Below, piece by piece: positions 16,679-23,567 of a stretch of DNA of 36,936 nucleotides. Under the pieces are notes generated by a model. That model was not told where the DNA came from. It ran no database searches and worked only from the letters and a program-made list of their open reading frames with translations. This stretch comes from Nocardioides sp. GTDB lineage: Bacteria; Actinomycetota; Actinomycetes; Propionibacteriales; Nocardioidaceae. The stretch spans positions 1 through 36,936 of the forward strand of contig NZ_JAOPWY010000059.1 of the NCBI RefSeq assembly GCF_025965415.1. The letters run 5' to 3'. Within the stretch, counting starts at the first letter, position 1; each line of letters opens with the position of its first letter. The position numbers and the translations under genes are program-made.

Positions 16679-18099
16679 CGAGGCCTCCGCGAGGCGGCTT
16701 CGCCGCTGTAGAGGTCGCGCCATGGCCGCACTTCGTAGGCCACGCGCTTGATGTTGATCAGGTGGAGGGCGCTGACGTTGTCCGACACGATGGACCCGCT
16801 CCAGGTGCCCGTGCCCAACATGAACGACGCACCGATGGACGTGCTGTAGCCCATGCCGCCGAACAGCGACGGGGTGTTGATTGGGATCCGGGACGCCGGC
16901 AGCGCCGACATGCGGGCGATCACTGCGTCGTCGGTGGCATGCAGGCCGAGGGTGTGTCCCTCGCCACCGAAGGCCAGGATCTCGCGGCAGCGCTCGAATG
17001 CGCCGTCGAGGGAGGAGGTCCGGTAGAACGTCAGGACGGGGCCGAGGATCTCCGCGGACAGCGGGTACGCCGGTCCGACTCCGGCGAGCTCCGCGCCGAG
17101 GACCTTGGTGTCCGCGGGAACAGTGATGCCCATCCGGCCGGCCAGGGCGACGGCCGACTGACCAACTGCCTCCGGCCGCAGGCCGCCGCGGGCATCGAAG
17201 AGGACGTCGCTGAGGCGCTGTTGGGCCGCCTCGTCCAGGAGGAAGAGGCCGCGCTCCTTGCCTGCGGCCAGGAAGTCCTCGGCGATGCTGGTGTGCAGCA
17301 CCACGCTCTGCTCCGCGACGCACGCGGTGCCGTTGTCGAAGGACTTGGACGTGATGATCATCTGGGCCGCTTCGGCGACGTCCGGGACGGACGTGTCGAC
17401 GTACACCGGGACGTTGCCCGCGCCGACGGCCAGCGTCGGCTTGCCGGAGCGGTAGGCCGCAGCCACCATGCCCGCGCCACCGGTGGCCAGCACGAGTGAC
17501 ACAGCAGCGTGCTGCATGAGCTCCGCCGTCGTGGCGATGCTGGCGTGCTCGAGGCAGGAGATGAGGCCCTCGGGCGCGCCGGCGGCCACGGCCGCTTCCG
17601 CCATGATCTCCGCGGCGCGCGTGCAGCACCGGACCGCTCGCGGATGGGGTGCGTTGACGATCGCGTTGCCGGCCTTGACGGCCGCCAGGCACTTGAAGAT
17701 GACGGTCGAGGTCGGGTTGGTGACCGGGATGATGGCCGCGATCACGCCGACCGGGCTGCCGAGGGCAGTCATGCGTCCGGGCTCGTCGACCCAGAGGACC
17801 CCCTTGGTGCGCATCCCCTCCATCGACTTCGCGACGAAGTCGGCGTTGTAGCGGTTCTTGAGGATCTTGTCCTCGTAGACCCCATAGCCGGTCTCGTCGA
17901 CCGCCAGGCGGGCCAGCTCTTCGCTTGCGGCCGAGGCGGCAGCCGACATGGCGGCCACGATGCGGTCGAGGTCGGCCTGTTTGGCGTCGGCGAATGCCTC
18001 GAACGCGCGACGCGCGGCGATCGCCTTGCGCCGTGCCTCGGCGAGGCCGGCGAGGTCAGCGTCCCAGTCGACGGCCGATGCAGCCACTGACGCAGTCAT
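16675..18099 (-). CDS. CoA-acylating aldehyde dehydrogenase, AdhE N-domain/EutE type (474 aa)
   Basis: The enzyme converts aldehyde + CoA + NAD to acyl-CoA + NADH inside the compartment. Motifs follow the AdhE-type acylating family: IIPVTNPTSTVIFKCLAAVK (123-142), APHPRA (150-155), and the catalytic Cys260 in SFDNGTACVAEQ. A cofactor glycine run is present at GPAYPLSAEILGPVLTF. It has no iron-alcohol-dehydrogenase half, as expected for BMC versions. The start ATG 18099 is chosen by GGAGGAA upstream. No clear extra encapsulation tail is seen; the last 12 residues (EAASRRPR end) are polar. It identifies the compartment as an aldehyde-processing metabolosome. Chain length of the aldehyde cannot be read from sequence. 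Confidence 0.93.
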   Translation of the reverse strand: MTASVAASAVDWDADLAGLAEARRKAIAARRAFEAFADAKQADLDRIVAAMSAAASAASEELARLAVDETGYGVYEDKILKNRYNADFVAKSMEGMRTKGVLWVDEPGRMTALGSPVGVIAAIIPVTNPTSTVIFKCLAAVKAGNAIVNAPHPRAVRCCTRAAEIMAEAAVAAGAPEGLISCLEHASIATTAELMQHAAVSLVLATGGAGMVAAAYRSGKPTLAVGAGNVPVYVDTSVPDVAEAAQMIITSKSFDNGTACVAEQSVVLHTSIAEDFLAAGKERGLFLLDEAAQQRLSDVLFDARGGLRPEAVGQSAVALAGRMGITVPADTKVLGAELAGVGPAYPLSAEILGPVLTFYRTSSLDGAFERCREILAFGGEGHTLGLHATDDAVIARMSALPASRIPINTPSLFGGMGYSTSIGASFMLGTGTWSGSIVSDNVSALHLINIKRVAYEVRPWRDLYSGEAASRRPR

Positions 18100-18151
18100 G
18101 GGTTCCTCCCTGCTCACAAGCTCTGCTCAGGTGTTCTTGAGTCCGGTCGGA

Positions 18152-18463
18152 TCACTTGCTGGGCGGGGTGGGGAGCTTCATGAGGATCGCCTCGACCTCC
18201 TCGTGCGGGCGGGGGATGACGTGCACCGACTGCACCTCGCCGACCTTGCCGGCGGCCACGGCGCCCGCGTCGGTCGCGGCCTTGACCGCACCTACGTCAC
18301 CGCGCACCATCACCGTGACCAGGCCGCCGCCGATCTGCTCACGACCGAGCAGGACGACGTTGGCCGCCTTGACCATCGCGTCGGCGGCCTCGATCGCCCC
18401 CACCAGTCCCTTGGTCTCGATCAGCCCCAGAGCGGTGGTCGGGATCCCGTTGTTTGTTGCCAT
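18152..18463 (-). CDS. BMC-H hexameric microcompartment shell protein, left arm (103 aa)
   Basis: A single BMC domain starting at ATG 18463 after a strong AGGAGG. Diagnostic segments are [20 protein letters not shown] (11-30), [20 protein letters not shown] (with the pore loop GGG) and [20 protein letters not shown], then the conserved [12 protein letters not shown]. It forms hexagonal tiles of the shell wall. A clear paralogue is encoded at the far end of the right arm (26022-26315), so the two arms probably supply a mixed facet. It follows the pentamer gene and precedes the aldehyde dehydrogenase gene. Confidence 0.96.
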   Translation of the reverse strand: MATNNGIPTTALGLIETKGLVGAIEAADAMVKAANVVLLGREQIGGGLVTVMVRGDVGAVKAATDAGAVAAGKVGEVQSVHVIPRPHEEVEAILMKLPTPPSK

Positions 18464-18515
18464 GGCTGTGCCTCCTGTGTAGAGCCGCCGGAGGATCCGG
18501 TCGGTGGTGTGTGGG

Positions 18516-18815
18516 CTAGGAGCCCGTGGAGAAGATCGACTGCTGACCGACGGAGACCGAGTCGACGATCGCGACAGCTGCGGCGTCGGTCGGCGTGCTG
18601 GCGCTGTTCGTCGGCACTCGTGCACCACCGCCGCGCGTGACCAGGACGACCTCTCCGGTGCCGGCGCCCACCAAGTCGATTGCGACGAAGGTCGCGGCCG
18701 TGTCGATCTCGGTCCCGGAGGCGTCCACCGGGCGAAGGAGAAGCAGCGTGAAACCGGTGAGCCCCGATTGCTTCACGGTCGAGACCACCTGGCCCTGTAC
18801 ACGTGCCAGTTCCAT
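18516..18815 (-). CDS. EutN/CcmL-type BMC-P vertex (pentamer) shell protein (99 aa)
   Basis: The first gene of the left arm. The sequence has the family pattern: [20 protein letters not shown] (1-20), [30 protein letters not shown] (about 41-60), and a C-terminal [20 protein letters not shown]. Pentamers cap the icosahedral vertices and are needed to close the shell. GGAGG lies about 6 bp before the ATG and can be trapped in a leader hairpin (18824-18861). One pentamer gene in the window implies a homogeneous set of vertices unless others exist elsewhere. Confidence 0.95.
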   Translation of the reverse strand: MELARVQGQVVSTVKQSGLTGFTLLLLRPVDASGTEIDTAATFVAIDLVGAGTGEVVLVTRGGGARVPTNSASTPTDAAAVAIVDSVSVGQQSIFSTGS

Positions 18816-18823
18816 GTTCCTAC

Positions 18824-18861
18824 CTCCAGTCCGAGAGTGTGTCGTGCATCACTCTCTGGAG
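18824..18861 (-). promoter_or_regulatory. Leader hairpin that can hide the ribosome-binding site of the vertex gene
   Basis: On the minus-strand mRNA, CTCCAGAGAGTG pairs with CACTCT...CTGGAG (12 bp with a 4-nt bulge and a 10-nt loop). The 3' arm contains most of the Shine-Dalgarno GGAGG, which ends 6 bp before the start at 18815. The pairing GAGAGTG-N10-CACTCTC could instead serve as a protein operator in DNA. The structure is seen; the regulatory role is inferred. Confidence 0.45.
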
Positions 18862-18949
18862 TAGAACGTTGGTGGAGACGGAGCCGTGGGCGCTTATCCC
18901 CGGGCGACAAATGCTCGCCGAGGATCATGGCGGTGCGGGACAGGAGAGT

Positions 18950-18982
18950 CGCGACGTCGCGTGGCCAAGATGACGTACGTCA
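18950..18982. promoter_or_regulatory. Two perfect palindromes in the divergent BMC promoter region
   Basis: CGCGACGTCGCG (18950-18961) and TGACGTACGTCA (18971-18982) are perfect 12-bp palindromes 9 bp apart. They lie 52-84 bp before the right-arm start at 19034 and about 135 bp before the left-arm start. A further inverted repeat GGCGA-N7-TCGCC lies at 18903-18919. The local GAF/PucR protein is the obvious candidate binder. I could not place convincing -35/-10 boxes. Confidence 0.4.
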
Positions 18983-19033
18983 CACCGGAGCGAACCTCTC
19001 CCCACCCTCGACCGAAGCCACGAAGGGGCACAC

Positions 19034-20026
19034 ATGATCACTCCAGAAGATGTGGAGTTCCACCCTGTCGAGAACGGCAGCCAGATCTGGGCCGAGACCA
19101 ACTTCTTCGGGTTCTACAACGCCGAGGAGCACCTCAACATCGGGGTCTACGCGCTCTTCCGCCCCCAGCTCGGAGTCGTCCACTCGACCATCAGCATGAA
19201 CGACCATGATGCCCACGAGCCGTGGCGCGCGAACTTCTTCGACCACCGCGCCCACCTGCCGATCCCGGAGCCCCAGCGGCTGTCGGACTACTCGTTGCTC
19301 AACGGCCTGCACATCACGTGCACTGAGCCCAACATGAACTGGCACATCGAGTACGACGACAGTGCCGGCACCACGATCGACGTCGAGTACCGCGCGCTCA
19401 TGCAGCCCTACGACATCGCCGACCCCGACATGGACCCGATCACCGCGGCGCGTGCCAAGGAGGAGGGCTTCGCCTGGGGTGAGGCCTACAACGGGCACTT
19501 CGACCAGACCGGGCACTACACGGGCGAGGTCGTCATCAGAGGCCGCAGGATCCCCATCGACTGCGTCTCCACCATGGACCACAGCTGGGGGCCACGCGCC
19601 GAGCGAGGGGCTCCCAACATGAGCTGGCTCCACGCCCACGTGGACGACAACTACGCGGTCCACGCGATCTGGTCCTGGGACCACACCGGCGAGACCGACG
19701 AGCTCAGCCTCAACCACGGCTACGCGATGGTCGACGGGCAGGCCTACGGGCTGGCCGCAGGCTCTGGCCGGACGACGCGCGACGAGCACCTCTACGCCCG
19801 CGACGTCGAGCTGCAGGTGACCGATTCGCGCGGAGAGGTGCACGAGCTGCGGGGCACCGGCCTGACGCGGTTCCCGTGGCAGGCGTGGCCCAACATGGTC
19901 GGCTTCAACGTCCTGGCCCGCTGGACCGTGAACGGTCGCGAGGGCTACGGCGAACTGCAGGACTTCGTCGAGACCACGCACCTGGCCGCGCTCGCGGACC
20001 GGGACACAACGGCGAGCGCCGTCTGA
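19034..20026 (+). CDS. DUF7064/DUF7065-like (AttH/CrtC-type double-lipocalin) protein (330 aa)
   Basis: The first gene of the right arm, with AAGGGG before ATG 19034. The chain is beta-rich and looks like the two-lipocalin fold of hydroxyneurosporene synthase/AttH-like proteins: IWAETNFFGFYNAEEHLNIG (18-37), an aromatic-rich first half, then VSTMDHSWGPRAERG (about 177-191), typical of the second domain, and WLHAHVDDNYAVHAIWSWDH. DUF7064/7065 proteins occur in actinobacterial and proteobacterial gene sets for hydrophobic or aromatic compounds, but no activity is established. Binding or delivery of a hydrophobic substrate, or a hydration step, is conceivable. Its presence in a BMC operon is unusual and may hint at the substrate class. 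The next gene starts 2 bp after its stop. Confidence 0.65.
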   Translation: MITPEDVEFHPVENGSQIWAETNFFGFYNAEEHLNIGVYALFRPQLGVVHSTISMNDHDAHEPWRANFFDHRAHLPIPEPQRLSDYSLLNGLHITCTEPNMNWHIEYDDSAGTTIDVEYRALMQPYDIADPDMDPITAARAKEEGFAWGEAYNGHFDQTGHYTGEVVIRGRRIPIDCVSTMDHSWGPRAERGAPNMSWLHAHVDDNYAVHAIWSWDHTGETDELSLNHGYAMVDGQAYGLAAGSGRTTRDEHLYARDVELQVTDSRGEVHELRGTGLTRFPWQAWPNMVGFNVLARWTVNGREGYGELQDFVETTHLAALADRDTTASAV

Positions 20027-20027
20027 C

Positions 20028-20978
20028 ATGAGCATGCGCATCGTCGTCTTCGACATGGACGGGACCCTCGTCCAGGCTCGGGGGGCAGCCTGGGAGATCT
20101 TCCAGGACACCGCCCGGGCGTTCGACCTGCCGGTGCGCAGTGCCCAGGACTTCTTCGACCTCTTCAACGACAACTTCTTCGACTCCCTGGACCGGGTGGT
20201 CGGGGATCCTGCTCGGGCCGAGACGGTGCGTGAGCACTTCGTGACGGCCCTCCAGGAGCGCTACACCCCGACCCTGGTCCCCGGCATGGCCGACGTGGTC
20301 AAGAAACTGGCTCCGCACTACGCGCTGGCCGTGATGTCGTCCAACGCGATGACGGCCATCCGCCGGACCCTCGAGGCGGCCGGCGTCGCACGGTGCTTCG
20401 CCCACGTGTTCTCCGCCGACATCGCCCTCAGCAAGAAGAACAAGCTGCGTGAGGTGCTGGCGGACCCCCTCTACGGCAACGTCCGACGCTGCTCTCCAGA
20501 GTACGTCGAGGACGAACCGGGGTCCGGTGACGAGGTGGTCCTCGTCACCGACACCATCGGCGACGTCCGGGAGGGTGTCGCAGCCGGAGTGCGCGTGGTC
20601 GGGGTGTCGTGGGGCATGCACGACGAGGAGGCGTTGCTCGAGGCCGGCGCCGAGTTCGTCGCCTGCTGGCCCCAGGAGCTGGTCGCCCGGCTCCTCCCCG
20701 GGGGGAGCTGCCGCCGGTCCGGGGCCTGCACGTGCGAGTCCGGGAGCTGCCAGACCACAGGCGTCTGCTCGGTGGGCCCGGCCGTGGTCGGTCTGGACCG
20801 CTTGAACCTCACAAGGACCTCCACGGTCGAGGCGGTCCGGCAGGCGTCCCAGCGGCGAACGGCCGCGCGACGGTCCGTCGCGGCAACGCCGCACTCCCTT
20901 CCTCCCGGTTCCGCCCCACCTCTCAGGGACGACAGCGAGCTGACTGCCGCCCTGGCGCGGATCGGCATCCGCGCGTAG
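20028..20978 (+). CDS. HAD-superfamily phosphatase with Cys-rich insert and possible encapsulation tail (316 aa)
   Basis: A HAD hydrolase of phosphoglycolate-phosphatase type: motif I DMDGT (Asp9, Asp11), motif II SSN (104-106), motif III lysine in SKKNK (135-139), motif IV VTDTIGD (Asp175, Asp179). The catalytic domain ends near residue 222. Two additions follow. One is a cysteine cluster C-x5-C-x-C-x4-C-x5-C at 228-247, which looks like a small metal site. The other is a Ser/Pro-rich linker ending in a short amphipathic helix, DDSELTAALARIGIRA (301-316). A flexible linker plus terminal amphipathic helix is the usual form of a BMC encapsulation peptide. Dephosphorylation of an intermediate made by the dikinase-like proteins is inferred. 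The substrate is unknown. Confidence 0.82.
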   Translation: MSMRIVVFDMDGTLVQARGAAWEIFQDTARAFDLPVRSAQDFFDLFNDNFFDSLDRVVGDPARAETVREHFVTALQERYTPTLVPGMADVVKKLAPHYALAVMSSNAMTAIRRTLEAAGVARCFAHVFSADIALSKKNKLREVLADPLYGNVRRCSPEYVEDEPGSGDEVVLVTDTIGDVREGVAAGVRVVGVSWGMHDEEALLEAGAEFVACWPQELVARLLPGGSCRRSGACTCESGSCQTTGVCSVGPAVVGLDRLNLTRTSTVEAVRQASQRRTAARRSVAATPHSLPPGSAPPLRDDSELTAALARIGIRA

Positions 20979-21050
20979 CCGCTGCGCATTTGTGCGGCAC
21001 CTGGCAGTCACGACACCAGATTTCACCAACAAAGAAGGAGGCATCACCTG

Positions 21051-21467
21051 ATGTCAGTCGTTGCAGAAGGCTTCAACGCCTTTGAGACCCCGAACCAGCC
21101 CTCGGGGGTTGTGAAGTACCTGCCTGACCCGGCCTCGGTGATGGCGCTGATCCGCAGCGGGAAGCTGAAGGAACACGTCCTCCTCGTCCGTGGCGGGACC
21201 ACCACCTTCCTCGCGCCGGCGCTGAGCATGGGATCGACCGCCATCATCACGATGTCCGGGGCACCGGAGTCCCACCTCGGGATCCTGTCGCGCGAGTTCC
21301 AGACCCCCTGCGTGATGACCGCCCAGCTGGTCGACAGCGAGTCGCGCTACGTGCCGGGCGAGACGGACGACTCGCACTTCGAGGAGATCGTGGCCGCCCT
21401 CGACGGCAAGACCGTGACCATCGACTGCAGTGACTCGACCACCGGTCGAGTCATCCTCCAAGACTGA
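21051..21467 (+). CDS. Stand-alone PEP-utilising-enzyme mobile (phosphohistidine swivel) domain (138 aa)
   Basis: The whole protein is one swivelling domain. The motif TMSGAPESHLGILSREFQTP (68-87) corresponds to the GGxTSHxAIxAR phosphohistidine motif of PEP synthase, PPDK and rifampin phosphotransferase, making His75 the expected phosphoryl carrier. The second half ends with EEIVAALDGKTVTIDCSDST then TGRVILQD, the usual beta hairpin. GGAGG lies well upstream of ATG 21051. Free-standing swivel proteins are rare. They imply that the nucleotide-binding and substrate-binding parts are on other chains, as in phenylphosphate synthase. The partners are probably the 474-aa and 197-aa proteins and/or the PPDK-like protein in the same operon. 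Confidence 0.85.
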   Translation: MSVVAEGFNAFETPNQPSGVVKYLPDPASVMALIRSGKLKEHVLLVRGGTTTFLAPALSMGSTAIITMSGAPESHLGILSREFQTPCVMTAQLVDSESRYVPGETDDSHFEEIVAALDGKTVTIDCSDSTTGRVILQD

Positions 21468-21484
21468 AGCGGGAGACGATCCAG

Positions 21485-22909
21485 ATGACCGACAGTGACA
21501 TCCGCAAGGCGTCGTACAAGAAGCGCTACGAGGACGGCGACGACGGCCTCCGCTTCCAAGACCTGCTGTACCAGGGCAACTTCCACGGCATGGACCCGAT
21601 CCCGGACGGCATCAAGGGCGACCGGATGATCCGAGAGCGCCTCAAGAGCGGCGTGATGGAGAAGGTCACCAAGGAACAGGTACTCAAGGACCAGTTCACC
21701 CTCGAGGAGATGAACGACCTCAACAACTACCTCGCATGGAACATCTGGGACGTGCTCGTCATGCGCGCCACCGAGGGTGTCAGCGGCATGATCCCGCGCC
21801 AGGAGTACGAGATCCTCTCGTTCATGCAGGAGTTCTACCGCTACCCGGAGTTCATGCGACTGATGACCGATCAGGTCGGCGCCCAAGGGATCATGGACAT
21901 CGGTACGAGCGCGAAGTTCGAGATCGGCACGAAGGTCAACGCCGTGCACGACTGGTGCCTCGGCGCCGTCGCCTTCGGCATGGGCCGCTGCGGACTGCTC
22001 GCCCTCGAGACCATCCAGGCCGACGACTACGTCGAGGAGAGCAACGAGATCCTGAAGTTCATGCAGCGCGTGCTCTGGGGCAAGCGCCAGGACGGCTACA
22101 TCCTGAACTCCCAGGACCGCTACCGCTGCGCGATCCACGACCAGAGCATCATCGACATGCTGGTGAACGAGGTCGTCGACTTCGAGGAGGGCTCGGACCA
22201 GTTCAAGGCGTTCACCCAGTTCAACGCCACCGCGGAGCTGCTCGCCTTCTTCGACCACTACGACTGCCGGCTGGGTCTGGGTGACACCGGCCCCTACGAG
22301 CTGCCGGACGGCCGGATCCTCATCATCCGTGACCTCTTCGTCAACGAGGAGATCTACCACTGGAGCGACGTCTGCGAGGGGTTGCCCTACTCCTACACCC
22401 TCGCCGTCGTGCTCGACCCCGAGAAGCTGGGCCTCGAGGAGATCCGCGTCAACGACATCTCCACGACGTTCACGCAGCCGAAGAACTACATCCCGGCGAT
22501 CACCGGCGGTGCGATCTTCGTCAAGGACAAGTGGGACACGCCCATGGGTGAGATCCACCCGCTGGGTCTGGACCAGCTCGACCCGCATCTCGACAAGATC
22601 CGTGAGGCGACGGTCAAGATGTACGACAAGACCCTGCGCATGTCGCGGCGGATCCTGTGCACCAACGGCATCTACAGCTACTACATCGACATGCTGCTGC
22701 CGTACCTGCGGGCAACCGGCCTGTACGACGAGGTGTGCGCCAAGTACGACTTCTGGGAGCTCGACCAGCGCGTGTCGCAGGCCTACTACGACATCACCAA
22801 GCGCAACTTCGTCCAAGTGACGGTGCCGCAGAAGATCTTCTCGGGTGCGGGCTACCTGCCCTTCCCCGAGGGCACGGATCTCCGCAGGTCCAAGTACAGC
22901 GTGCTCTGA
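21485..22909 (+). CDS. Unrecognised cytoplasmic protein of the BMC dikinase cassette (474 aa)
   Basis: I do not recognise this family. The protein is soluble, acidic and aromatic-rich with no signal or membrane segment. Distinct blocks are DGLRFQDLLYQGNFHGMDPI, LKDQFTLEEMNDLNNYLAWN, VSGMIPRQEYEILSFMQEFY, AVHDWCLGAVAFGMGRCGLL, YILNSQDRYRCAIHDQSIID and SRRILCTNGIYSYYIDMLLP. Several charged-aromatic clusters and His/Cys residues (HDW, CAIHD) could build an active site. It lies 17 bp after the swivel-domain gene, so the two are probably translated together and may form a complex. By analogy to split dikinases, it may hold the substrate that receives the phosphoryl group. That is a hypothesis, not a family match. 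Confidence 0.75.
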   Translation: MTDSDIRKASYKKRYEDGDDGLRFQDLLYQGNFHGMDPIPDGIKGDRMIRERLKSGVMEKVTKEQVLKDQFTLEEMNDLNNYLAWNIWDVLVMRATEGVSGMIPRQEYEILSFMQEFYRYPEFMRLMTDQVGAQGIMDIGTSAKFEIGTKVNAVHDWCLGAVAFGMGRCGLLALETIQADDYVEESNEILKFMQRVLWGKRQDGYILNSQDRYRCAIHDQSIIDMLVNEVVDFEEGSDQFKAFTQFNATAELLAFFDHYDCRLGLGDTGPYELPDGRILIIRDLFVNEEIYHWSDVCEGLPYSYTLAVVLDPEKLGLEEIRVNDISTTFTQPKNYIPAITGGAIFVKDKWDTPMGEIHPLGLDQLDPHLDKIREATVKMYDKTLRMSRRILCTNGIYSYYIDMLLPYLRATGLYDEVCAKYDFWELDQRVSQAYYDITKRNFVQVTVPQKIFSGAGYLPFPEGTDLRRSKYSVL

Positions 22910-22932
22910 GCCGCAGCCCGCTGTATCCACGA

Positions 22933-22958
22933 GGGGGCGCGGTTCGGGCCGCGCCCCC
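22933..22958 (+). promoter_or_regulatory. Perfect 10-bp GC hairpin inside the right BMC operon
   Basis: GGGGGCGCGG (22933-22942) pairs perfectly with CCGCGCCCCC (22949-22958) around a TTCGGG loop, between the 474-aa and 197-aa genes. No T-tract follows, and the AAGGAGA ribosome site begins a few bases later. It may attenuate transcription or protect the upstream mRNA, setting different protein levels for the two halves of the operon. Confidence 0.6.
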
Positions 22959-22973
22959 ATCCCAAGGAGAGAC

Positions 22974-23567
22974 ATGAACCTGCCCGACGAGTCGTACGCC
23001 GTGCTGAACGGCGTCTACCTTCGCAAGATGGTGACCATCGACGTCCTCCACGACATCACCGCGATGCCGGCCGATGAGATCCGCTCGGTCCTTGACGACC
23101 TGGCGACCCAGGGCCTGGCCGTCGACGTGGGTGGCGGCAACTGGATGCTGGAACAGCCCGACGGCGTCCGCGCCGCGATCGCGGCCTACGACGAGCGCTA
23201 CTCAGACCTGCGCACCTCCCAGGACGTGCTCACCTGGTACGAGCGCTTCGAGGTGCTCAACGCCCAGTTCCTGACGACTCTCAGTGCCTGGCAGACGAGT
23301 GGATCGGATGACGCCGCCCTGGACAAGGTGCTGCGCCTGGTCGACCGCCAGATCAAGGTGCTCACCTCCTTCGTGGGCTTCGTGCCTCGCTACCAGCGCT
23401 ACGCCGACCGCTTCGAGGCCGCGACGGAGAAGGTCGAGGCCGGCCACACGGAGTGGGTCACCAGCCTGACGCTCGACTCGGTGCACAACGTGTGGTTCGA
23501 GCTGCACGAGGACATCCTGACCGTGCTCGGACGACCTCGCGACGTCGCGGAGGCCGAGCACGGATGA
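22974..23567 (+). CDS. Unrecognised helical protein with winged-helix-like N-terminus (197 aa)
   Basis: ATG 22974 is chosen for the AAGGAGA just upstream. Residues about 1-60 read like a small winged-helix unit (VYLRKMVTIDVLHDITAMPA, DEIRSVLDDLATQGLAVDVG, GNWMLEQPDG). The remainder (about 65-190) is a helical bundle with WYERFEVLNAQFLTTLSAWQ, LRLVDRQIKVLTSFVGFVPR and HTEWVTSLTLDSVHNVWFEL. The stop overlaps the PPDK-like start as ATGA, pointing to an equimolar complex with it. The winged-helix part need not bind DNA; such units also serve as protein-docking modules. No catalytic motif is visible. I infer an accessory subunit of the dikinase-like system. Confidence 0.72.
   Translation: MNLPDESYAVLNGVYLRKMVTIDVLHDITAMPADEIRSVLDDLATQGLAVDVGGGNWMLEQPDGVRAAIAAYDERYSDLRTSQDVLTWYERFEVLNAQFLTTLSAWQTSGSDDAALDKVLRLVDRQIKVLTSFVGFVPRYQRYADRFEAATEKVEAGHTEWVTSLTLDSVHNVWFELHEDILTVLGRPRDVAEAEHG

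Noticed and set aside
15866..17692. Possible N-terminal extension of the EutJ-like protein to 608 aa
   Set aside because: The extra part is a shadow of the aldehyde dehydrogenase gene; the GTGA overlap at 16675-16678 gives the natural start.
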